From positions 1-30,555 of the forward strand of contig CBHYLN010000061.1 of the NCBI GenBank assembly GCA_966128725.1: DNA of 30,555 nucleotides. Reading direction: 5' to 3'. Position numbers and translations under genes: made by a program. The stretch's first letter is position 1; each line of letters opens with the position of its first letter. The notes beneath the pieces were generated by a model. That model made no database searches, was not told the origin of the DNA, and worked only from the letters and a program-made list of their open reading frames with translations. The stretch is from JAFDZV01 sp966128725 (GTDB taxonomy: Bacteria > Bacteroidota > Ignavibacteria > OLB7). Below, piece after piece: positions 9,085 to 15,905 of this stretch.

Positions 9085-10101
9085 TTACTGCGGGCGTCCC
9101 ATGATCGAGATCGAGAACGGGCGCTGTGTTGTCTGGCCCTGACCGAAGCTCACGATGGAGTAGAAACGGACCAGGATCACCTTGGGGTCGTAGCCGTTGC
9201 CGCTCACCAGACGCTTGAACGACCATACCACGTACGTGGGAACCGCATCGGCGCTGCCGGGGTCAACACCAACACCGCCCACCGTGATAACCGGCACAAG
9301 CTGCGGTACGTCCACATCAACAACACGAGCCGTGGTGGCGGCGCGATCCAGCGTTACTTCGTACGCGGCCGTTGATGCCTGCCACGTTACCGAGGTGATG
9401 CCGAAGTCGGCGCTGAGCGTGCCATCGCGCTGCACAAGGCCCCAGGCCATGGGGGCGTTGTCGCGATAATATCCGCCGCCCACGGGCGTGCCGCCGGAGC
9501 CCGCGGTATCAACCACCACGATGTGCCCGGTTACCGAATCGATCCCCTCGCTCACAATCGCCACCGGTTGCCCCACCACGCGGAGCGCTGCGGCCGGCTT
9601 TGTGCCCGTGATCGTGGCCGGCGCCTGCAACGTAATCGCGATGCCGGCGGTATCGGCGCGTTGCGCGCGGTTGGCCTGGGCGGCGCGGACTGCCAGATTG
9701 CTGATCGAGGCGGAATCCGCCACGGCGGCGCGCAGGCTGTACGGCGACGAACGCAGGATGAATCGCGGCGTCAGCTCGTTGCCGCCGTTGAAGCCGGTGA
9801 TCACCACGCCCAGCCAATACTGCGCATCAAACGCGATGGTTGCCGGGATGCCGCCCGGCGTGCCGCCGCCGATGGCCACGGTGAACACCCCGCTCTTGAA
9901 CGACACCGTCTGCGTTTCTTCATAGATCGGCGCCCCACCGGTTGCGGCGGAGTAAATGCGGAGTGTCATCTGCCGGTTGCCCGTAATCGGGGCGGTGCCG
10001 TCGTCGATGCGGCCCTGATAGTTGATGGTACGCGGCACCTGCGCCAGCGCGGTAGTCGCGGCCAGCAGCGCAAGGCACAGTGCAATGGCGTAGCGATTCA
10101 T
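9085..10101 (-). CDS. Secreted protein of unknown function
   Basis: A 338-residue protein with a clear signal peptide (MNRYAIALCLALLAATTALA-Q, cleavage near residue 20). The first about 110 mature residues match a module seen in many secreted bacterial proteins: RTINYQGRIDDG, then QMTLRIYSAATGGAPIYEET, GVFTVAIGGG, YWLGVVI, and LTPRFILRSSPYSLRA. After that comes an Ala-rich helical stretch (ADSASISNLAVRAAQANRA), probably coiled or linker-like, and a beta-rich end. No type IX sorting domain is visible at the C-terminus (it ends SISIMGRPQ). The start has one of the few Shine-Dalgarno-like sequences here (AGAGGG, about 7 bases before the ATG). It lies 80 bp below another secreted-protein gene, so an operon is likely. 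Function unknown. Confidence 0.8.
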   Translation of the reverse strand: MNRYAIALCLALLAATTALAQVPRTINYQGRIDDGTAPITGNRQMTLRIYSAATGGAPIYEETQTVSFKSGVFTVAIGGGTPGGIPATIAFDAQYWLGVVITGFNGGNELTPRFILRSSPYSLRAAVADSASISNLAVRAAQANRAQRADTAGIAITLQAPATITGTKPAAALRVVGQPVAIVSEGIDSVTGHIVVVDTAGSGGTPVGGGYYRDNAPMAWGLVQRDGTLSADFGITSVTWQASTAAYEVTLDRAATTARVVDVDVPQLVPVITVGGVGVDPGSADAVPTYVVWSFKRLVSGNGYDPKVILVRFYSIVSFGQGQTTQRPFSISIMGRPQ

Positions 10102-10181
10102 GGTCGGTCCCTCTGTATGATATTGTCGTTCGTGTTATTCAATTCATCGGGCTGTGGCCCGCCTGTCGGCCGCGAGCGGCA

Positions 10182-10811
10182 TCAGCGGACGTAATGCACC
10201 AGGCGCGAGCCGGCCGGGCGTCCGTCGATCGTAAGGTTCAGCAGATAACTGCCGGCGGCCAACCCCTCCGGCTGCCACCGCAGCATCAGCGTGCCCGCCT
10301 CGCGGCGCCCCTGCGCCAACAGCTCTACCCGCCGGCCGAACATGTCGTGTACGGCAAGCTCCACCACGGCCGCCTGCGCCAACGCCAGGCGCACGCCCAG
10401 TTCGCTGGCAAACGGGTCGGGGCCTGCCCAGGTTATCGCGGTTTCGGCGGCGGCCGTCGGGCCGGCCTCCTCGCGTACCCCGGCGATCACCCCAATCGGC
10501 GTTATCTGCCAGAACCCGGTCCAGGTGCTCTCATCGCGTTCAACGCTGAGACTGTCGCTGGCAACCGGCTCACCGATGGTGGAGTACATCGTGCCCGCGC
10601 CAACATCGCGCACGTCGCCGCCGTTGGAGGTAATCTGCGTGATGGCGCTGCCCTGGGCATGCGCCGGGGTGGCCAACGTCAGCGCCAGCAGTGCGGCGGC
10701 CGCAACGGCCCTGGCCGCGGTCAGCACTGCCGGCCAGGGATTCGCCTTCTCGGAAGGGGTATGTGGCTCGGCGCCGGGGACGTTCGGGATATATGCTGTA
10801 TCGGGCTTCAT
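10182..10811 (-). CDS. Small secreted protein with probable T9SS-type sorting domain
   Basis: A 209-residue product if started at the ATG at 10809-10811; a 13-codon longer version starts at 10850. The signal-peptide core (AVAAAALLALTLATPAHA-Q) is preceded by about 30 mostly hydrophilic residues, so the annotated start may be too early. The mature N-terminus (SNGGDVRDVGAGTMYSTIGEP) resembles a short beta repeat seen in T9SS cargo. The last about 70 residues fit a type-A-like sorting domain: VELAVHDMFGRRVELL, then LAAGSYLLNLTIDG, ending RLVHYVR. It is followed by another secreted-protein gene after 80 bp. A paired-heptamer site lies 58 bp upstream. No enzymatic domain is recognised. Confidence 0.72.
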   Translation of the reverse strand: MKPDTAYIPNVPGAEPHTPSEKANPWPAVLTAARAVAAAALLALTLATPAHAQGSAITQITSNGGDVRDVGAGTMYSTIGEPVASDSLSVERDESTWTGFWQITPIGVIAGVREEAGPTAAAETAITWAGPDPFASELGVRLALAQAAVVELAVHDMFGRRVELLAQGRREAGTLMLRWQPEGLAAGSYLLNLTIDGRPAGSRLVHYVR

Positions 10812-10869
10812 GGTCAGGCTCGCAATGAAAACGATTGTTCGATCATGCACGAAACAACCTAGGGAATGT

Positions 10870-10887
10870 TCCTAAAGAGTTCTTAAA
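10870..10887 (-). promoter_or_regulatory. Paired-heptamer operator candidate, site A
   Basis: On the minus strand TTTAAGA (10881-10887), a 4-base spacer ACTC, then TTTAGGA (10870-10876): two 7-bp direct repeats with 11-bp pitch. It lies 58 bp upstream of the ATG of the small secreted-protein gene. The same arrangement and spacer recur at 15619-15636. Such geometry is known for SARP-type regulators, and one is encoded nearby. The link is inferred. Confidence 0.45.
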
Positions 10888-10990
10888 CGCGGAAATTCTG
10901 ACAAATAATCGGAATCCGTGCTGCAGGCCCGGCTTCCGACAGTGTTCCGGATAACGGAGGAAGGTGATTCTCCTTCCCGGCGCGGTCGGC

Positions 10991-11340
10991 CCTGCATATC
11001 CGGGTATACAGGCGCGATTGCGTTATGGGCGGTTCAGGAGTTCACCGCAAAGGGCGCAAAGGCGCGCGAAGGAGTTCGGTATCCCTTCTTCATTCGCCCC
11101 CCTGCATAAAAAGGGGCCGGGGGGAGTTCCAACGGTTTGATACCGCCATCCGCCTGGCTGCATATCCGGGTACACAGGCGCGATTGCGTTATGGGCGGTT
11201 AAGGAGTTCACCGCAAAGGGCGCAAAGGCGCGCGAAGGAATTCCGCATCCTGCGTCTCTTCTTCATTCTCCCCTTGCACAAAAAGGGCCGGGGGGAGTTC
11301 CAACGGTTTGATACCGCCAGACCGCCATCCGCCTGGCTGT
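10991..11340. repeat. Tandemly duplicated intergenic cassette (166-179 bp)
   Basis: Two cassettes follow each other, with equivalent points at 10994 and 11160. A truncated third begins at 11339. Each has the same parts in order: a near-palindrome (CCTGCATATCCGGGTATACA in the first copy), GCGCGATTGCGTTATGGGCGG, a purine-rich GCAAAGGGCGCAAAGGCGCG segment, a C-run/G-run hairpin around AAAAAGG, and GAGTTCCAACGGTTTGATAC. The copies differ by small indels and substitutions, so the duplication is not recent. A reverse-oriented relative of the purine-rich part lies at about 11474-11517. Confidence 0.8.
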
Positions 11341-11356
11341 ATATCCGAATATACAG
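11337..11356. repeat. 20-bp palindrome heading the third, truncated cassette
   Basis: CTGTATAT at 11337-11344 and ATATACAG at 11349-11356 are perfect inverted arms around CCGA. The corresponding sequences at the head of the first two cassettes (10991 and about 11157) are the same palindrome with one or two mismatches. Confidence 0.7.
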
Positions 11357-11580
11357 ACACCGCGTCCCGGTTGCGGCCCATTGATTCGGCACGACTCTCG
11401 GTTCTCACATTCGCAGGATTGCCCCTCACCATTCGGAGTCGGCGCAAACCCATCGGTTCCCTGCGCCGATATGCTCATGCGCCTTCGCGTTCTTTGCGCC
11501 TTCGCGGTTAATTCCACGGGACCATTTTCGACTGATAGGACGCCAACAGGAGAATCGAGCAACCATGCCTGCTGAGATTG

Positions 11581-11610
11581 CCGCCACATTGAGAAACACG
11601 CATGTGGCGG
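11581..11610. terminator. Hairpin downstream of the STAND-SARP regulator
   Basis: A perfect 9-bp stem (CCGCCACAT at 11581-11589, ATGTGGCGG at 11602-11610) with a 12-base loop, 36 bp past the regulator's stop codon. No clear T-run follows, so any terminator would be non-canonical. Confidence 0.5.
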
Positions 11611-11646
11611 ATTCTTCTCGCAAACGCCGCGGGGCCAGGAGTACGG

Positions 11647-14600
11647 CTACATTTCGCCGGCGCGTACCTTGGTCATAAGCTCGGTGATACGGCGCGCGGG
11701 GCCGGCGCCGTAGGCGTCCAGCGCGGCCTCGTAGCGGTTGTAGTACCCAAAGGCCTCGCGCCTTGCGCCACGGGCCGCGGCCGAGCGGATCAGGGCCTCG
11801 AACGCACCATCGTGCAGGTCATCCAGCGCCAACAGGCGTTCGGCCAGCGGCGGCACGGCCTCGAAGTTCTCGCGGTCCATCTCCAGCGCCAGCAACCGCT
11901 CCAGCGCCGTGGCCAACTCGCCGCGCAGGGATTCGCGCACGGCGTCCACCCACTCGGCATACATGCCCTCCAGAAAATCACCCCCGGCCAGATCCAGCGC
12001 CTGCCGGTAGGCCACCGCCGCGCCGAAGTAAATCCCCTCGCCGTGCAGCCGGTTTGCGCGTTTCATATGCTCGCGGAACTCCACCGCATCGATCGGCACA
12101 TCGTCGCCCAATGTGTACACACCGTCGCGCTGTGCAATCGTGGTGCTGCCGCCCAGGAACCGTCGGGCGTAGGAGAGTGTGGCATGCAGGTTGTTCACGC
12201 CTTTTTCAATCGGCATGTCGGGCCACAGCAGGTCGGCGAGGCGATCGCGGGTAAGCTCGCCCAGCGTGCGCGCCTCGCCCAGCCGGGCAACCACCAGCAC
12301 AGCCACCAGCGTGCGGGTCTTCGATTCCAGCTTCGCGCCGCCTTCATCAACACCTTCAATCCGGAGCGCGCCGAACGTGCGCAGAATCTGCTCCTTGGAT
12401 TGCGCAGGTGTTCGTTCCGATGCCACGTTTTCGGCCAGTGTGTCCTTGTGCGGAGTTCTTGGGTCGTCCCCGAGAGCCTGCCGGAAGCGAGCCAGCCGTG
12501 TCTTGGGCAGTAAGGGGCCAATCGAATCGAGATGATGGTGGATTAATCCTTGAGAGTTCTCAAGTCGACAACGCTCAACGCTGAGTTCAACTGCCCGGTA
12601 CGCTGCGTCGTTGAGTTCGCGTTTGCCCGTGCCATCAAGTTGCGCGGCGGTCAGCAGGATTCGTGCGATACGAATTGCGTCGCTTTCGGTCACGGATGTT
12701 GCGTTGAGACCCGCGATATGCTGTGCCAAGGCCTCCCATTTCTTGCTGGTAAGCGCCTCAATGATGGCCGAAAGAGTTCGGGCACGTCGCCCGGCTTCGG
12801 ACGATGTATCCGAATACGCCGATTCAACCTGCTCCCGATATTTCTCCAGCTCGGCTGACTGACCAAGTGCGCCGTGTGTGTCGTTTGCATCAATGAGAGA
12901 ACGAAGTCGCTCAACGGCAACACGCATTCGATTCAAGGGCGATAATTGTTCTATCTCGGTTCGATCGGCAGCCACCATAGCCGGCTGATAGCTCCCAAGC
13001 ATGTTCCAGGCAATCTGAAACTGATGATTCGCAATTGCCGTTTGCAGCGGCGTTGTCCTGGCCGGCGGCGCGATGGCCAGGAAGTCCGATTCCAACTTGC
13101 TCAGTTCGGCAACGTTGCCTTCCACGGCAGCAACCAGCGGCAGGTGGAAGTAGTTCGTGCTCAGGTTGCGGTATGCGGGGTAGCGGTCCACCAGGGCGCG
13201 CAGCTCGGTGGCATAGCGGCGTACGCGTGCAAAGTCGCGTTGTTCGCGTGCGTAATTCGCCGCGTGCATCAACAGCTCGTACTCGGTAAAGAGATCGGCT
13301 TCGTGGCGCAGTCGCAACCCCGTCTCCACCATCTCGCCGGCCTCGGCAACACGCCCGGCCTGCATCATCGCCGGCAGCAGCACTTTGAACAGCGCATTCA
13401 GCGTCTCGGGCCGCATGCGGTCCAGCTCGCCGATGTACGGGGCGGCAAGGTCGAGCCCTTCGGCGAAATCGCCTCGGCTGAACGCGTACGAGGCGATCAG
13501 CCGGATTGCCTCGGCGGCGCCGCGCAGCTCTCGATCGCTTTGCTCCGACGGGGGTGGCAGCGTTGGCAGCAGGCCATCCAGAAACCCCTTGGCGCGTTCC
13601 GGGTCGCCGTGCGAAAGCGCGTCCTTCCACACCACTACCGCCGCGTCCAGACGTATCATCCGTTCGTTGGCGTCCTCGGCCCCGGCCGTACCAAGGCCTT
13701 CCAGCAGTGCCGCGATCTCGCCGGCAACACCGCTCAGGCGTTCGCGCGCGCCGGTGATGTACAGCCGGTCGCCGTACACCGAAAGCGCCTCCAGATACCC
13801 GCCGCGCTGTTCGGCCTCGGCGATGCTGCCCTGCTGGCGGAACGGCTCCACCAGCAGCCCGCACAGCGCCACGTAGGCTTCGGCATAAATCGGCGAAAGC
13901 TTGCGGCCCACCGCCACCAGCCACGCGAACAGCCGTCCGCGCTCCTCGGCGCCCAGCGCCTCGGGCTGCAACGCCTCCAGCGGCGCAACCGTGTACAGCT
14001 CGCCGGTGCCCTTTGTAAGGATGTCCAGCGTTGAGGTTGCCAGCTCCAGCCGTTCCGGCAGCAGTTGCGCGGCGGTTGCCGATGCGGCCTTCCACAGCAG
14101 TGTGTGCGTGAACGCAAAACACACGCGCCCTTCCTGATCGCGGGCGCCCAGCCGCACCGACGGCGTGGATACGGCGATGAAGCCGCCCAAAATCAGCCGT
14201 TCGAATGCGTGATCGTCCCAGCCAACCGTTCGCTCGGCCAGCCCGCGCAGCAGATCGCGATTGAACTGCTCGCCCAGATATGCCGCGGCGGCGAGGAGTG
14301 TCTGCTCGTCGCGCGGCAGCGACGCCAGGCGCCCGGAGAACCCGTGCACACGGTCGCCAATTGCTCGTAGATCCTCATCCGGGAGCGCGTTGGCGCGCCA
14401 CTCCCAATCGCTTTCGTGGGTCGGCGCCAGATACTCGGCGCCGATCAGCTCGCGGAACACCTCGCGCAACGCCAGCGGTATGCCGGCCGAAAGCGCGGCG
14501 ATCTGCTCCAGCATCGTCTCCGGCGGCTGTACCCCGAACAACTGCTCCACGGCCTCGGCGATGCCCGCGCCGTGCAGCGGACCCAGCTCCAGCTCCTGCG

Positions 14601-15156
14601 GCGGGATCGCGCCCGCCAGGGCCGAACGGAACGCGCGTAACGCCGGCGCCTCCGACGGCCGCGTGGTTGCCACCAGCAGCAGCGGGATCTCCTCGATCGC
14701 CGCCACGAATCGCGACAGCTCCTGCGATGTGTTCAGGTAGTGCAGGTCGTCCAGAATCAGCACCACCGGATAGCGGCGCGAGGCAATCTGCACGGCTTCC
14801 ACCGCGGCGTCCACCGTTGCCACCGCACCGTCGCGGTAGATGCGCGCGGCCAGCGGCGCGGTAAGCGCCGGGCGCAGCACCTCCAACGCGTTCGACAGCG
14901 GGCCAAGCTCGATGCCCTCGCCCTCGTACCACTTGGCATGCACCACCAGCGAACGTGCCGTATGGTCGCGCGCGCGGGCTTTCAGTTCGTCGAGCAGCCG
15001 GCTTTTGCCCACGCCCGGCGGGCCGCTCATCCACACGGCGCGCGGCTCGCCCTCCAGCAGTCCGTTGAACGCTTCAAGCAGCAGCTCGAACTCGCGTTCG
15101 CGGCCCACCAGGGGCATGATGCCCCGGTTGATGAAGTCACGTATGCGTGGCGTCAT
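11647..15156 (-). CDS. STAND-type ATPase regulator with C-terminal SARP (winged helix + BTAD) region
   Basis: A 1169-residue cytosolic transcription regulator. The N-terminal AAA/STAND ATPase starts PLVGREREFELL; Walker A is GPPGVGKS (residues 45-52) and Walker B is VVLILDDLHYL with D136-D137. A long helical middle (about 330-900) looks like degenerate TPR-type repeats, the usual signal-sensing part of this class. Residues about 926-1025 are an OmpR-like winged helix (LADLLWPDMPIEKGVNNLHA, then LSYARRFLG), and about 1026-1169 a bacterial transcriptional activator domain (GGDFLEGMYAEWVDAVRESL, then ALDDLHDGAFEALIR). In AfsR-like proteins the SARP part is N-terminal, so the order here is reversed. 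The ATG at 15154-15156 is chosen; a later ATG (15115-15117, MPLVGRERE) is possible. Target genes and inducer are unknown. Confidence 0.88.
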   Translation of the reverse strand: MTPRIRDFINRGIMPLVGREREFELLLEAFNGLLEGEPRAVWMSGPPGVGKSRLLDELKARARDHTARSLVVHAKWYEGEGIELGPLSNALEVLRPALTAPLAARIYRDGAVATVDAAVEAVQIASRRYPVVLILDDLHYLNTSQELSRFVAAIEEIPLLLVATTRPSEAPALRAFRSALAGAIPPQELELGPLHGAGIAEAVEQLFGVQPPETMLEQIAALSAGIPLALREVFRELIGAEYLAPTHESDWEWRANALPDEDLRAIGDRVHGFSGRLASLPRDEQTLLAAAAYLGEQFNRDLLRGLAERTVGWDDHAFERLILGGFIAVSTPSVRLGARDQEGRVCFAFTHTLLWKAASATAAQLLPERLELATSTLDILTKGTGELYTVAPLEALQPEALGAEERGRLFAWLVAVGRKLSPIYAEAYVALCGLLVEPFRQQGSIAEAEQRGGYLEALSVYGDRLYITGARERLSGVAGEIAALLEGLGTAGAEDANERMIRLDAAVVVWKDALSHGDPERAKGFLDGLLPTLPPPSEQSDRELRGAAEAIRLIASYAFSRGDFAEGLDLAAPYIGELDRMRPETLNALFKVLLPAMMQAGRVAEAGEMVETGLRLRHEADLFTEYELLMHAANYAREQRDFARVRRYATELRALVDRYPAYRNLSTNYFHLPLVAAVEGNVAELSKLESDFLAIAPPARTTPLQTAIANHQFQIAWNMLGSYQPAMVAADRTEIEQLSPLNRMRVAVERLRSLIDANDTHGALGQSAELEKYREQVESAYSDTSSEAGRRARTLSAIIEALTSKKWEALAQHIAGLNATSVTESDAIRIARILLTAAQLDGTGKRELNDAAYRAVELSVERCRLENSQGLIHHHLDSIGPLLPKTRLARFRQALGDDPRTPHKDTLAENVASERTPAQSKEQILRTFGALRIEGVDEGGAKLESKTRTLVAVLVVARLGEARTLGELTRDRLADLLWPDMPIEKGVNNLHATLSYARRFLGGSTTIAQRDGVYTLGDDVPIDAVEFREHMKRANRLHGEGIYFGAAVAYRQALDLAGGDFLEGMYAEWVDAVRESLRGELATALERLLALEMDRENFEAVPPLAERLLALDDLHDGAFEALIRSAAARGARREAFGYYNRYEAALDAYGAGPARRITELMTKVRAGEM

Positions 15157-15193
15157 GCCGATTACAATTGGTCAATGGATAGATCCGTGACGC

Positions 15194-15201
15194 CAAATGT
15201 A
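15194..15201 (-). promoter_or_regulatory. -7 element of the STAND-SARP regulator gene
   Basis: TACATTTG on the minus strand matches the Bacteroidota -7 consensus TAnnTTTG exactly and gives a leader of about 31 nt to the ATG at 15156. No TTG lies at the expected upstream spacing, so it may depend on an activator. Confidence 0.5.
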
Positions 15202-15290
15202 CAGATTCCCGAAACGATGCCGGGGCCACCCTGCCGAAGCCGGCTGGCGGCAATCATGGGGTAGCCCGGCATCGGCATCGGTTCGCGCGC

Positions 15291-15542
15291 TCATCCGGCG
15301 CGGGTAGGCAATCCTTTTGTGTGCGCGGCAACCACGGCTGAGCCCGGAATCGGATCGGGACTGCCGTTTCGGAACGGGTAGCCTGTTCCGCATGCCGGGC
15401 AGGCCATGTGCAGCGGGTTGCGAACGGCCGTGCCGCACTCCGGGCAGGCCACAATCAACGGCGAGGCATCACACAGGTAACAGCGCGCGGAGTGTTCGTC
15501 GTTGACGGCTCCGCAGTGGGGGCATCGAGCGAAATAGGGCAT
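15291..15542 (-). CDS. Small double zinc-ribbon protein
   Basis: An 83-residue protein with four Cys pairs: CPHC (residues 7-10), CYLC (21-24), CPEC (33-36) and CPAC (49-52). This pattern suits two zinc ribbons (for example a DZANK-like double ribbon). The tail after the last pair is Pro/Gly/Ala-rich. I took the ATG at 15540-15542, directly before the first ribbon; the frame is open to an ATG at 15599. It lies 134 bp upstream of the STAND-SARP regulator on the same strand and downstream of the paired-heptamer site B, so it may be part of the regulator's own transcription unit. Function unknown; DNA, RNA or protein binding are all possible. Confidence 0.68.
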   Translation of the reverse strand: MPYFARCPHCGAVNDEHSARCYLCDASPLIVACPECGTAVRNPLHMACPACGTGYPFRNGSPDPIPGSAVVAAHTKGLPTRAG

Positions 15543-15618
15543 GGCGTCGGATCGCAACGTTCGTTCATCGATTCCGCCGAAGCGGCGTTCGCGGCACATC
15601 CATCAAGGTGATCGATGC

Positions 15619-15636
15619 GCTTAAAGAGTTCCTAAA
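15619..15636 (-). promoter_or_regulatory. Paired-heptamer operator candidate, site B
   Basis: On the minus strand TTTAGGA (15630-15636), spacer ACTC, then TTTAAGC (15619-15625). This is the same 7+4 architecture and the same spacer as site A (10870-10887). It is 76 bp upstream of the zinc-ribbon ATG and in the same orientation to its gene as site A. In both sites a TTG follows 12 bases after the last heptamer. Confidence 0.45.
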
Positions 15637-15771
15637 GCAACCCTCTGGGCGGACCCATGCGCCGGACAATCGCAACAAGCGATGCCGTTCGTGTGTTCTT
15701 CGCGGCTGGTTTGCGATGGCTCAAAGCGGCGATAGGAACGTTTTCGCCGCCATCGAGGCGTGCCAAATCCA

Positions 15772-15805
15772 TTGCAATCGCGGTGCGACCGAATTCCTAT
15801 CTTTG
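15772..15805 (+). promoter_or_regulatory. Probable promoter of the APC permease gene
   Basis: TATCTTTG at 15798-15805 matches TAnnTTTG exactly. A TTG at 15772-15774 lies 23 bases upstream, a little further than the usual 19-21. The leader to the ATG at 15906 would be about 95 nt. Confidence 0.5.
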
Positions 15806-15905
15806 GCGCTGGCCGCGCATCCCGTCGCCGAGAAACAATTCCCCACATCCGTGGGGCTCGTGCGCCAGACGGATTCACATACGGGGGCCAAGGCCCTCAA
15901 CCTGC

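Larger units (their letters stand above)
10812..11646. other. 835-bp non-coding region with repeats
   Basis: No convincing gene is seen between the small secreted-protein gene and the large regulator; the short open frames are translations of the repeats. The region holds an AT-richer stretch (about 10850-10925) with site A, a duplicated cassette (10991-11340), a partial third copy headed by a palindrome, an inverted copy of one of its segments (about 11474-11517) and a hairpin at the regulator's end. Confidence 0.75.
15543..15905. other. 363-bp divergent intergenic region
   Basis: It separates the zinc-ribbon gene (minus) from the permease (plus). It holds site B (15619-15636) facing the zinc-ribbon gene and a -7 element (15798-15805) facing the permease. 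An open frame at 15608-15997 runs into the permease in another frame and has no protein-like character. Confidence 0.7.

Noticed and set aside
11023..11623. Several 60-120 codon frames in the 11.0-11.6 kb gap.
   Set aside because: They consist of translated repeat cassettes (for example LCALCGELLNRP), a familiar kind of false gene.
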